From positions 1-64,000 of the forward strand of contig CAZJZV010000001.1 of the NCBI GenBank assembly GCA_964550635.1: a DNA stretch of 64,000 nt, written 5' to 3'. The notes beneath the pieces are model-generated. The model had not been told where the DNA came from. It saw only the letters and a program-made list of their open reading frames with translations, and ran no database searches. This DNA is from RGIG4097 sp964550635 (GTDB lineage Bacteria > Bacillota > Clostridia > Christensenellales > CAG-917). Below, piece after piece: positions 1 through 7,568 of the stretch (position 1 is the first letter of the stretch; each line of letters starts with the position of its first letter). The position numbers and the translations under genes are program-made.

Positions 1-61
1 AACAGCGGTAGACAACATAACAAAAGTTCAAACGCAACTACCACTATCCCGCCAAAAAAAT

Positions 62-87
62 GCACTCAATTATGAGTGCTTTTTTTT
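62..87 (+). terminator. Rho-independent terminator
   Basis: A 7-bp perfect stem (GCACTCA/TGAGTGC, loop ATTA) is followed by eight T. It must end a plus-strand unit that lies almost wholly left of the window. Positions 1-61 may hold the tail of that gene, but they are too short to identify a product or a frame. Confidence 0.85.
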
Positions 88-126
88 GTGCTCGAATAAG
101 AGATTTTGTCGTTATAAATAACGCCA

Positions 127-214
127 CGCAGTTACACTGCGCGAACTCTTACAGACTGACGCTCCGCTCACGTATGCAAGCATACCCGCTACGCTATTAC
201 GGCAACAAGTTGCC
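127..214. repeat. Cluster of three short perfect hairpins
   Basis: Three perfect inverted repeats lie in a row: CGCAGT-TAC-ACTGCG (127-141), GTATGC-AA-GCATAC (172-185) and GGCAAC-AA-GTTGCC (201-214). On the minus strand two of them are followed by similar GTAGCGG/GAGCGGAGCG-type strings. The stretch 88-297 between the terminator and the MATE gene holds no convincing coding frame. It could be a REP-like extragenic element or a structured RNA; nothing in the sequence decides between them. Confidence 0.45.
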
Positions 215-297
215 TACAAATCTATTTCTGCATTCCTATTTGACTGACCTTTTCTTCTCTGCAAAAAAACAAGATTCAAACAATTGTAGAACGTATT

Positions 298-1629
298 TTA
301 GTAGCCGTATTTCTTTTTCTTGCCGATCCAACATGCGACTGATACTACGATGGCAAGCACTTCTGCGACGACTACCGAGAGCCATACGCCGTCTATTCCG
401 AGCCATATAGGCATCACGAGTATCGTCGCAATTTGCAATACGAGCGTTCTGATGAATGATATCAATGCGGATATAAATCCGTCGTTTAGGGCAGTGAAGA
501 AAGACGATGAGAATATGTTGAATCCGACGAGCAAAAAGGATATGCCGTATAATCTCATGCCTTTCGTGGTAATGTCGAGAAGTTCGACGTCGTAGCCGAC
601 GAATATACTTGAAAGCGGCATGGAAAGCGCTTCTGTCAATACGAGCATAGCCGCTCCCATAATTGACAATAAAATTAAACTCTTTTTCAATAGATTTTTG
701 AGTTCGTCTTTGTTTTCCGCGCCGTAGTGGTAGCTAATAATAGGGGCGGTGCCGACGGAGTAACCGACGAATATTGCCGCAAATACGTATGCCGCGTACA
801 TAATTACGCCGTATGCCGCAACGCCGTTTTCACCCGCAAATTTGAGCAGTTGCATATTGAAGAGCATACTGACGATAGAAGATGAAATGTTCGATACGAG
901 TTCGGACGAGCCGTTTGCGCATGCGTGTCCGAGTGCTTTGAAATCGAATTTTGTGCGAACCAAGCGAAGTAGACTGTTGTTTCTCTTGCTTTCAAAGTAG
1001 ATAAGCGGGAATATGCCTGCAATCGCATATCCGATGACCGTTGCGACCGCCGCTCCGACGAGTCCCCAACCCGTCCCGACGACGAATGCCGCATCGAGAA
1101 CGATATTTGCAACACCCGCTACGACGATGACGACGAAACCGAGATTAGGTCTTTCGGCGGTGATGAACAACGCTTGAAACGCATTTTGCAACATGAATAG
1201 GAAGTTTGCGGAAATCAATATTCTGCCGTAGGTTACGCAGTGGGGGAGCATTTCTGCGGTTGCGCCGAGCGCTTTTGAAATTTGTTCGATTAAAACGACT
1301 CCAACAACTGACACCAATATACCGACTATTATCGTGAAATAGACGACCATAGAAAATAGTTTATTTGCTTTTTCGGGGTCGCCTTCGCCGAGAGTTTTAG
1401 ACACAAGCGCGCTACCGCCCGTACCCATCATATACCCGATTGCGCCGAATATCATAATCACGGGCATAATCAGGTTGATTGCGGCAAACGCCGTCTTGCC
1501 GACGAAGTTCGATATGAAGAGTCCGTCTACGATGCTATAGATGGACGTGAAGATCATCATGAAAATCGGCGCGATAACCGCCTTGAACAGTTTTTTGTAG
1601 GTGAAGTGCTCTGATAGTTTTACTGCCAT
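298..1629 (-). CDS. MATE family multidrug/Na+ antiporter
   Basis: This 443-residue polytopic inner-membrane protein has about twelve hydrophobic segments arranged as two MatE halves (roughly residues 15-175 and 235-400). The early helix with SIVDGLFISNFVGKTAFAAI and the following MGTGGSALVSKTLGEGD stretch are typical of the prokaryotic MATE (DinF/NorM-related) family, which exports cationic drugs or metabolites using Na+ or H+ gradients. Length is normal for the family. The start is fixed by AAAAGGAG ten bases upstream of ATG. The gene is monocistronic and lies behind its own promoter, a ten-codon leader peptide and a terminator hairpin, so expression is probably induced by antitermination. 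The substrate cannot be read from the sequence. Confidence 0.93.
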   Translation of the reverse strand: MAVKLSEHFTYKKLFKAVIAPIFMMIFTSIYSIVDGLFISNFVGKTAFAAINLIMPVIMIFGAIGYMMGTGGSALVSKTLGEGDPEKANKLFSMVVYFTIIVGILVSVVGVVLIEQISKALGATAEMLPHCVTYGRILISANFLFMLQNAFQALFITAERPNLGFVVIVVAGVANIVLDAAFVVGTGWGLVGAAVATVIGYAIAGIFPLIYFESKRNNSLLRLVRTKFDFKALGHACANGSSELVSNISSSIVSMLFNMQLLKFAGENGVAAYGVIMYAAYVFAAIFVGYSVGTAPIISYHYGAENKDELKNLLKKSLILLSIMGAAMLVLTEALSMPLSSIFVGYDVELLDITTKGMRLYGISFLLVGFNIFSSSFFTALNDGFISALISFIRTLVLQIATILVMPIWLGIDGVWLSVVVAEVLAIVVSVACWIGKKKKYGY

Positions 1630-1650
1630 ACGATTCTCCTTTTGACAAAT

Positions 1651-1682
1651 AAAAAGAGCCCGATTACATTGTAACCGAGCTC
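1651..1682 (-). terminator. Attenuator terminator in the MATE leader
   Basis: Read on the minus strand, the hairpin GAGCTCGGTTAC / GTAATCGGGCTC (forward 1656-1667 and 1671-1682) is followed by TTTTTATTT. It lies between the promoter (1765-1793) and the MATE start at 1629, so it must be read through to express the gene. Confidence 0.8.
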
Positions 1683-1719
1683 ACTCGACATCTTTATCAA
1701 CTCATGTTTTTCAACGGTG

Positions 1720-1752
1720 CTACGGCACCGAGTTCTCCGATGAATTATTCAT
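1720..1752 (-). CDS. Putative ten-residue leader peptide of the MATE gene
   Basis: ATG at 1752 opens a ten-codon frame reading MNNSSENSVP and ending in TAG, beginning about 5 nt after the predicted transcription start. Its last codons form the 5' half of a perfect hairpin (CGGTGC-CGTA-GCACCG, forward 1715-1730). ACTCG inside the frame can pair either with downstream GAGTT-type bases (1699-1703) or with CGAGT just before the terminator. No Shine-Dalgarno is visible. Ribosome-sensing leader peptides upstream of antibiotic-resistance and efflux genes are known in Firmicutes; that this is one is inference. Confidence 0.4.
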   Translation of the reverse strand: MNNSSENSVP

Positions 1753-1764
1753 TTGTCGTTGGGT

Positions 1765-1793
1765 ATTATAGCGACTTTGTTTTAGCAAGTCAA
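1765..1793 (-). promoter_or_regulatory. Sigma-A promoter of the MATE gene
   Basis: On the minus strand TTGACT (1788-1793) and TATAAT (1765-1770) are separated by exactly 17 bases. Predicted start is near 1758, giving a leader of about 130 nt before the MATE ATG. Confidence 0.88.
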
Positions 1794-1868
1794 CGATAAT
1801 CGCAAGAAAATTTCGAAAACAATTTTTAAGGTTATTTTAAGAGTGAAATACCGTGAAGAGTAAAGAAA

Positions 1869-1890
1869 AAACCGTCCGTTTGGACGGTTT
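1869..1890 (-). terminator. Terminator of the flavin oxidoreductase gene
   Basis: A 9-bp stem AAACCGTCC/GGACGGTTT with a four-base loop lies 20 bases after the minus-strand stop codon at 1911 and is followed by a T-rich run. Confidence 0.82.
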
Positions 1891-1910
1891 TTCTTTTGTG
1901 ATAGTGGTTT

Positions 1911-3287
1911 TTAGAAGAACCTGCGGATAAGGTCGCGGCTGTATTCAACCGTTTCTTCCATATCGCCGAATGCCATAACTTCGCCGGCGTAGAAGGTGTT
2001 GTTTTGACCTTGCATGCCTTCGACTTTGTCATACCAACCGTCCGCATAGTCCTTGCTGGACACGTGGGGGAAGTAGTACCAGTCGTCGATTCTGTCCGTC
2101 TTGACAACGGGGTGACCGCATTTTGCCATATCGGCAATAGTGGTTTCCTTGGCGTCTTCAAAAGACACGTCGGGCATACCTTCGTGGTCGCGGAGAGTGA
2201 AGGTGACAAGGGGTTGATCGGTGACTTCTTCAGACGGCCAACGATGATAGAATACCATAAGGTGTCCGCGGGTTTCGTTGGTCATATTCTCGAAGAAATA
2301 GTAGGAAATTTCAGGGCAGTTGCCTTCTTCGGGACGGACTGCCATGGTGAAGTATTTCTTATGTACGATCTTGGAGAAGAGTTCGGTTTCCTTTTCGGTG
2401 GGATCGCCGTAACCCAAGAACAGTTCAAGGGGAGTGCAGATGATCAGTTTGTCAAATTCTTCTTCTTTGCCGTTGACGGTGACGTAGACCTTGTCTTGAG
2501 TTCTCTTGATCGCGGTGACTTCGCTATTGAGATTTGCGGGGTGTTTGAGGTGTTTGTTAACGCCTTCCCAAATGGATTGGGTGCCGTCTTTCCAAGTCCA
2601 GAGTTTGCCGGTGGAAAGGAATTGACGAACGGTGAACGCGTCGAGATATTTCAAAACGTACGCCGCGGGGATTTCATCGAAATAGCCGTAACCAAACGAG
2701 GTGAAAGGTCCTTTCCAAACGAGAGTCGCGTCTTCGCATTTATTCTTTTTAAGAAATTCGGAGAAGGGCATTGACAGTTCTTTAAGATTGGGATTTTCGC
2801 CTTCGATATGTGCGAGTTTCATCTCGGGGGAAGGGCAAGGGCCTTCGTATCTGCCTTGCGCAACACCGCGGTGACCGTTGACGTCGTAGCCGTAATACTT
2901 CTTTTCAAGAAGTTTTGAAAGCTTGTTGAGTTTGATAAGTTTTTTGAGAAGTGCGATTTTCGAGGACTTTTGAGGAGTGCCGTCCGTCATCATGAATTTT
3001 CTGCCCATGGGGGGACCGTCAAGGTGAGAAGTTCCGCCAAATTCTTCGCATTCGTGAACGGCGAAGTAGGTGTCGCAACCCATAACCGCGCCCATTTCGA
3101 TTGTTCTGTCTTCCCAAGTGCCGTCCGCTTTCTTGACTTTCATAAGGGGAGAGAAAGCCTTTCCGCCGACGTGGTCGGATTTTTCGTAGATAACGTAGTT
3201 ATTGTATCCCGCTTTTTCGAGGTACATAGCCGCGCTGGTGCCTGCAGGACCACCGCCTATGATACAGATTCTTATGTTTTTGTCCAT
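1911..3287 (-). CDS. FAD-dependent amine oxidase/phytoene-desaturase-like oxidoreductase
   Basis: This 458-residue protein opens with a Rossmann dinucleotide fold, IIGGGPAGTSAAMYL (GGGPAG at residues 11-16), then an acidic ribose-binding residue in VIYEKSDHVGGKAFS. This is the N-terminal FAD signature of the protoporphyrinogen oxidase/amine oxidase superfamily (NAD(P)-binding_8). The C-terminal NNTFYAGEVMAFGDMEETVEYSRDL is the usual second FAD-contact motif (YxGE near the end). The substrate is unknown; related genes act on amines, carotenoid or porphyrin-like compounds. ATGGAGGATTTTTTATG gives a clear ribosome-binding site. The gene is monocistronic with its own promoter and terminator. It probably acts in the cytoplasm, as no signal peptide is seen. 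Confidence 0.85.
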   Translation of the reverse strand: MDKNIRICIIGGGPAGTSAAMYLEKAGYNNYVIYEKSDHVGGKAFSPLMKVKKADGTWEDRTIEMGAVMGCDTYFAVHECEEFGGTSHLDGPPMGRKFMMTDGTPQKSSKIALLKKLIKLNKLSKLLEKKYYGYDVNGHRGVAQGRYEGPCPSPEMKLAHIEGENPNLKELSMPFSEFLKKNKCEDATLVWKGPFTSFGYGYFDEIPAAYVLKYLDAFTVRQFLSTGKLWTWKDGTQSIWEGVNKHLKHPANLNSEVTAIKRTQDKVYVTVNGKEEEFDKLIICTPLELFLGYGDPTEKETELFSKIVHKKYFTMAVRPEEGNCPEISYYFFENMTNETRGHLMVFYHRWPSEEVTDQPLVTFTLRDHEGMPDVSFEDAKETTIADMAKCGHPVVKTDRIDDWYYFPHVSSKDYADGWYDKVEGMQGQNNTFYAGEVMAFGDMEETVEYSRDLIRRFF

Positions 3288-3321
3288 AAAAAATCCTCCA
3301 TATAATTTTTATCACGAGAAT

Positions 3322-3350
3322 ATTATACTCCTATGATTTTTGAATGTAAA
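3322..3350 (-). promoter_or_regulatory. Promoter of the flavin oxidoreductase gene
   Basis: Minus-strand TTTACA (3345-3350), 17-base spacer, TATAAT (3322-3327), 35 bases before the start codon. Confidence 0.8.
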
Positions 3351-3461
3351 TATTTTTGCGAAAAAAATGTTTAATTATGTTAACTAATTTTCTGATTTTT
3401 GCTAAATTTTGCGAAAAATAATCGACAGTTGTATCGTTTTTGTCGAATATAACCTGAACTA

Positions 3462-3490
3462 TTGAAATATTAGTTCATTTGTGATATATT
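3462..3490 (+). promoter_or_regulatory. Promoter of the lipoprotein pair
   Basis: TTGAAA (3462-3467), 17-base spacer, TATATT (3485-3490), about 30 bases upstream of the first lipoprotein's start. Confidence 0.75.
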
Positions 3491-3520
3491 TTTTTTAATC
3501 TATTTTTAACGGAGGAAATT

Positions 3521-4825
3521 ATGAAGAAAGCAATTATCGTCCTTCTTGCTCTCGTGCTTGTAGCGTCCCTTTGCTTCGGCTTGGTCGCTTGCAACAAGAA
3601 CAAAGGCAATGAAGAGCCTCCTGCGCCTCGCTCGTATTTCGATTGGTCCAAACCCGTCATGATATGGCTCGGCGACTCGATTGCGGAAGCCCTTGCAGGT
3701 CCGTCACCCCTTACGGAGCGTGAAAATTACGGCTACTACGGACTTATCGGCAAAGGCAACGACTACACCTACGTCAATAAGGCGGTTTCAGGGTGGAAGT
3801 CCAAGCAACTGCTCAACTATCTCACGTCCACTCCCGACGATCCCGAACACGAATTTTTCATCGAACTCGTGTCGAGAGCGAACATAATCGAGATTTCTAT
3901 TCTCGGCAACGACCTTCTCCAAGACGACCTCGGAAAACTTCTAACCAACCTTGCTAAGTATAAAGAAGAAGTCGCAAAGGGCAACGTCGACAATCCTTAT
4001 CTCGACTACGTGAACGATATTCTTTTCAACGATACGTTCAAATCAAACGACATAGCAAAAGCGAACGATGCGTCCGTTGGGGATGAGAATCCTTATAACT
4101 CCACTGCAAACTTCGCGGGTATCATCGGAAAGATCAAACAACTCAATCCGAATGCGAAAATTCTCGTTCAAACCATATACAATCCCGTGACTCCGGGCAC
4201 GTCCCTTATCTCGACGGAAATGCGCAATGAACTAGCATATCCGACCGATCCTAAAGATGAGGGTGACGAAAGATACTATAAATTTTCCTACGATCAAGAC
4301 GATTACAGAGCGCTCGGCGACGAACTCATCGAAATGATGAACAATATCGTCAGAGATTACGCAGACGCGCACCCCGGTGACATCACCGTCGTCGAAATCC
4401 ACGACCGTGTCGAAGCGTATTATCAAGCGGATCAAAGTCAATATAAAGCGGATTATCGTCGTTTGTTCTCTCAAGACTACATTCACCCGTCCAACGAAGG
4501 TCATGCTATGATAGCGGATATCACCCAAGACGTTTTGGTGCAAATGGGACTCGGCAATATGGATAACTACGTTTCGTCCTTGAAAGCAATCAGAGTCGAA
4601 CAACTTGAAAGATTGTATTCCTACGACGGTTGCGCGGTCAATCTCCAAAATGCAATCGATGCAGTCAACTCCGCAAGCACGAGTTATGCGGTCAACAAAG
4701 CATACTTTGACTCAATCACGAGAAGTGATTACGTATCCCGCGTCGTTGCCTACGAGCAAACGGACAGAATGGCTCCGCAAAGTTTTTATCCTTGGGTTGA
4801 GCCAAACTACCTTGGGAATAAATAA
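3521..4825 (+). CDS. SGNH/GDSL-type hydrolase lipoprotein
   Basis: This 434-residue exported lipoprotein has a short basic N-terminus, a hydrophobic segment and the lipobox LVAC with the lipidated Cys at residue 24. A Lys/Asn/Pro-rich spacer follows. The mature domain begins VMIWLGDSIAEA (Ser53 of a GDS-like block I) and ends its catalytic part with DYIHPSNEGHAM, holding the Asp/His pair of the SGNH family; ISILGNDLL supplies the Asn of block III. Such enzymes deacylate carbohydrates or lipids outside the membrane. The last 100 residues are a helical extension of unknown role. GGAGGAAATT precedes ATG. It is co-transcribed with the following lipoprotein 14 bases downstream, so the two may work together. 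Substrate unknown. Confidence 0.86.
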   Translation: MKKAIIVLLALVLVASLCFGLVACNKNKGNEEPPAPRSYFDWSKPVMIWLGDSIAEALAGPSPLTERENYGYYGLIGKGNDYTYVNKAVSGWKSKQLLNYLTSTPDDPEHEFFIELVSRANIIEISILGNDLLQDDLGKLLTNLAKYKEEVAKGNVDNPYLDYVNDILFNDTFKSNDIAKANDASVGDENPYNSTANFAGIIGKIKQLNPNAKILVQTIYNPVTPGTSLISTEMRNELAYPTDPKDEGDERYYKFSYDQDDYRALGDELIEMMNNIVRDYADAHPGDITVVEIHDRVEAYYQADQSQYKADYRRLFSQDYIHPSNEGHAMIADITQDVLVQMGLGNMDNYVSSLKAIRVEQLERLYSYDGCAVNLQNAIDAVNSASTSYAVNKAYFDSITRSDYVSRVVAYEQTDRMAPQSFYPWVEPNYLGNK

Positions 4826-4839
4826 GGGGAGGTGCTACC

Positions 4840-5685
4840 ATGAAAAAATCTGTTAAAACGATAATACTTGCACTTTTGATCATAGCGGTAGTCGCCACGT
4901 CCTTGATCGCTTTCGTCGGTTGCGACGACAATATCGCAGTCGGCTATCTGCCCGCAGAAACCATTCGTTACGACCTCGATATAAGCGGTTTCCAACTGAC
5001 AATGCTTGGTGACCAAGTCAACAACATAGTCAAAAATATGGGTGAATTAATTGACGCTGTTTTCGTGAAAGAAGAAACCTACTTTGAACTGACGTCCGAC
5101 GGCGTTTTCACCATGCAACTTATGGTAAAACTCCAAGACGTACTCAGACTTTTGTCCACTCTGAAAGTTCTGGAATCCACCGATATAGGCGGAATGGAAG
5201 GTGTTGACGCTCTCACCAAATCTTCTTTGGCACCCACTATCACCGGCTACGTAGACGTCTTCTTCCCGGGATTTGAGTATGACATTGACAACGTGCTTGA
5301 ACGCCTTGGTGCAGTCGGACTCTCTATCATCGGTGTTGACGAAACCAACGCGGAATGGGCAAAATTCGTGGAATATATCGAAAACCCCGAAAACGACAGA
5401 CTCATCCCTGAAAGTTTCGACCTTGCAAACCTTCCTGAAACCATTGGCGTCAGACTTCGCGCGCCTTATAGACTTCTCGACAGTTTCGACAAGGACGGCA
5501 ACAAGCAATTCACCATGGCGACTCTCGGACCGCACGATGAAGATACTCTGCCGTTTGCAAACTTCTTCTTGACCTCGAGAGATACAACCTACTATCATTA
5601 CGATGAACTCACCTTCACGAATGAAATGCTCGGTTTGACTCTCAAAGGCTCAATCGAAACTCCGCTCTTCGACGAAGAAGAATAA
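4840..5685 (+). CDS. Lipoprotein of unknown function
   Basis: This 281-residue protein has a type II signal peptide (basic MKK start, hydrophobic core, FVGC lipobox with Cys28), so it should be anchored to the outer face of the membrane. The mature part alternates polar and hydrophobic residues and reads like a beta-rich ligand- or surface-binding domain, but no family was recognised. GGGGAGGTGCTACC precedes ATG. It follows the SGNH lipoprotein by 14 bases and is closed by two terminators, so the two genes form one unit. Confidence 0.82.
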   Translation: MKKSVKTIILALLIIAVVATSLIAFVGCDDNIAVGYLPAETIRYDLDISGFQLTMLGDQVNNIVKNMGELIDAVFVKEETYFELTSDGVFTMQLMVKLQDVLRLLSTLKVLESTDIGGMEGVDALTKSSLAPTITGYVDVFFPGFEYDIDNVLERLGAVGLSIIGVDETNAEWAKFVEYIENPENDRLIPESFDLANLPETIGVRLRAPYRLLDSFDKDGNKQFTMATLGPHDEDTLPFANFFLTSRDTTYYHYDELTFTNEMLGLTLKGSIETPLFDEEE

Positions 5686-5696
5686 TCAATCATGAG

Positions 5697-5757
5697 AAAA
5701 GCCGTCCTATGCGACGGCTTTTTCAATCGGGAAACCGCCGTATGCACGGCGGTTTTT
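5697..5757 (+). terminator. Tandem terminators of the lipoprotein operon
   Basis: Two GC-rich hairpins with T-runs: GCCGTC/GACGGC (5701-5718) then AAACCGCCG/CGGCGGTTT (5732-5755). The first begins 15 bases after the stop codon. Confidence 0.88.
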
Positions 5758-6020
5758 CGTTGTATTTCAATGCATTATTTTATGTGATTAGATTATTGCT
5801 TTGTGATTTAATCTGTGTGCAATTATATTTTATGTGATTGTATATTTGTCGGTGATTATATTTGTTTTTGATATTGATAGTTGTTTGAGTTATGGGATTT
5901 ATATTTCAACGCATTTAATCACAAGTTGATATTGGTTGAATTGATTAGTAGGGCAGTGTGGCACGATGAGTTTTACCATTCAAATCGGATTAGTTTAGAA
6001 ACTCAAAAAAATGCAAAAAT
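5758..6020. other. AT-rich intergenic stretch without a gene
   Basis: Between two converging terminators lies AT-rich sequence with several TGTGATT strings. ATTTTATGTGATT occurs at both 5777-5789 and 5827-5839, and TTTGTGATTTAATC is a looser copy. No frame with a ribosome-binding site and no clear promoter was seen. Confidence 0.6.
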
Positions 6021-6043
6021 AAAACCCGCCAGAGCGGGTTTTA
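6021..6043 (-). terminator. Terminator of the DUF1508 gene
   Basis: AAAACCCGC/GCGGGTTTT hairpin 30 bases past the minus-strand stop codon. Confidence 0.8.
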
Positions 6044-6072
6044 CGGGGTTTTAGGGTTGAGATTGATTTTCT

Positions 6073-7443
6073 TTACCAGAGATCGTCGTTGCGGACGACT
6101 GCACAGCCTTTGGACGCTCTTGCGACTGCCGCGATGCCGTTTTTCGCTCCGCTGATGTCAACGTAACCGTCGTTTGTGGTCGCAACGATATTGCCGTTGG
6201 ATGCGATGAGACGCAGACGATATTCGCCTTTCTTGTCTTGGAAAATGATCCACTTGGGGCATTTTTGTTCTTCGTAGTTTTTGAGAGTTTGATTTTCGAT
6301 AGGGGCTTTTTCCGCGTTGTTTATGACGCTTTGGACTCCGCCTTTGCAACTCTTGAGGTCCTTGTACGCTTGTGCGCCGATTGCCACGACTCTGTGGTTG
6401 GAAGAGAAGAGTTTGAACACGAAATTGCCGTTGTCTGTCTTTTTGATGACGTACTTGCCGTGCATTTTGCCTTCGCCTTCGACGATGACGGTTTCTTTGA
6501 TTTCGTCTTTTGCCGCCGCTTTCTTTGCGGGTGCCTTTTCAACGGGTGCTTTTTCTGCAGGTGCAGCAGTTTCCTTCGTCGCTTTGGTTGCTTTCGCCTT
6601 TTCTTCTTTTGCAGGGGCTTTCTTGGTTGCTTCTTTGTCTACCGCTTTTGCCACGATATTTTCCTCCTCAACGTTTGCATTTTCTTTATTTGTTTTCTTT
6701 GTGGTTTTCTTTGCAGGTGCTTTTTCGGAAGTAGTGTTGTCCGCCGCCGCTTTCTTTGCCTTGGGTGCTTTTGCGGGAGCGACTTCTTTTTCGGTTTCTG
6801 CCGTTTCGGTTTCCGCTTTCTTATCCTTTTTCACGGTGATGACTGCATTGCCCCAAGGATCTTGTTCGGTCGCTTTGGTTTTTGCGGTCTTCTTTGCGGG
6901 TGCTTTCTTTTTGGGTTCGGGCATATCGAACTTGCTATCCGACACTTCTGCTTGTGCGGAGGTAGAGAAGGTGTCAAAGACGTTTGATTGTTGTTCTTCC
7001 TTGACTTCTACGCTTTCGACTGCTTGTTCGGGTGCGGTTTCTTCGGTGACAGTTGCGACTTCTTCCGCATTGTCCGTGATTTCTTCATTTTCAACCGCGA
7101 CTTCTTCTGTGGGAGTTTCGACGATTTCTTCAACCGTGGTTTCGATTTCTTCAGTCGTTTCAACGGTTTCTACGTTTTCGCTCTCGACTGCGACGTCTTC
7201 TGCAGGGGAGATTTCCGCACTCTCAACGGGTGCGATTTCTTCCGCGACTATTTCCGCTTCTTCTACGGTTTCGGTGACAACGGGTTCTTCAACCGTTTCG
7301 TCCGCAGTGACTTCGTTTTCGGGCGCGGAATTTGCGTTTTGGACTCTGACGACCAATTCGCCTACGGGAGCATCGTCATCGTCGTCAAGAATTTCTGCTT
7401 CAAGAAAGTCGATTTCTTCGGATAAATCCATATATTTGGGCAT
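6073..7443 (-). CDS. Low-complexity protein with two C-terminal DUF1508 (YegP-like) domains
   Basis: This 456-residue cytoplasmic protein has three zones. Residues 1-180 are acidic, with repeated VEE/VET/EEI strings. Residues about 180-330 are Ala/Lys/Pro-rich (APAKK, KKAPAKE, KATKATKE), resembling bacterial histone-H1-like tails. Residues 335-456 hold two YegP/DUF1508 units: GKYVIKKTDNGNFVFKLFSS and PKWIIFQDKKGEYRLRLIAS, each with a following A-G-I/V motif. DUF1508 units are small beta-rich domains of unknown function. GGAGGAGGTTTTATT gives a strong start. The basic tail suggests nucleic-acid or ribosome contact, but that is only inference. It is divergent from pcrA with closely spaced promoters. 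Confidence 0.8.
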   Translation of the reverse strand: MPKYMDLSEEIDFLEAEILDDDDDAPVGELVVRVQNANSAPENEVTADETVEEPVVTETVEEAEIVAEEIAPVESAEISPAEDVAVESENVETVETTEEIETTVEEIVETPTEEVAVENEEITDNAEEVATVTEETAPEQAVESVEVKEEQQSNVFDTFSTSAQAEVSDSKFDMPEPKKKAPAKKTAKTKATEQDPWGNAVITVKKDKKAETETAETEKEVAPAKAPKAKKAAADNTTSEKAPAKKTTKKTNKENANVEEENIVAKAVDKEATKKAPAKEEKAKATKATKETAAPAEKAPVEKAPAKKAAAKDEIKETVIVEGEGKMHGKYVIKKTDNGNFVFKLFSSNHRVVAIGAQAYKDLKSCKGGVQSVINNAEKAPIENQTLKNYEEQKCPKWIIFQDKKGEYRLRLIASNGNIVATTNDGYVDISGAKNGIAAVARASKGCAVVRNDDLW

Positions 7444-7472
7444 AATAAAACCTCCTCCGAATACTAAATGCT

Positions 7473-7501
7473 ATTCTAACACACTTTTTTTTATTTATCA
7501 A
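7473..7501 (-). promoter_or_regulatory. Promoter of the DUF1508 gene
   Basis: Minus-strand TTGATA (7496-7501), 17 bases, TAGAAT (7473-7478). It diverges from the pcrA promoter, with 29 bases between the two -35 boxes. Confidence 0.78.
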
Positions 7502-7530
7502 GGAAGAATATAGTTTTTTTCGCAAAAAAA

Positions 7531-7559
7531 TTGAGTTTTCCTACCATATATGGTAGAAT
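7531..7559 (+). promoter_or_regulatory. pcrA promoter with palindromic operator-like site
   Basis: TTGAGT (7531-7536), 17-base spacer, TAGAAT (7554-7559). The perfect 16-bp palindrome CTACCATATATGGTAG (7541-7556) covers the spacer and half of the -10 box, where a repressor would block polymerase. Only nine bases separate the -10 box from the pcrA ATG. Confidence 0.75.
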
Positions 7560-7568
7560 GGTTACGAT

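Noticed and set aside
1651..1793. Known riboswitch (TPP, SAM, purine, guanidine, preQ1, fluoride, Mn2+) before the MATE gene
   Set aside because: None of the conserved core strings of these classes is present in the leader.
6317..7513. A 398-codon plus-strand frame, Ser/Thr/Val-rich, opposite the DUF1508 gene
   Set aside because: Arises from the repetitive GAA/GTT/GCA composition of the real gene; its composition is the exact mirror of the Glu/Lys tails.
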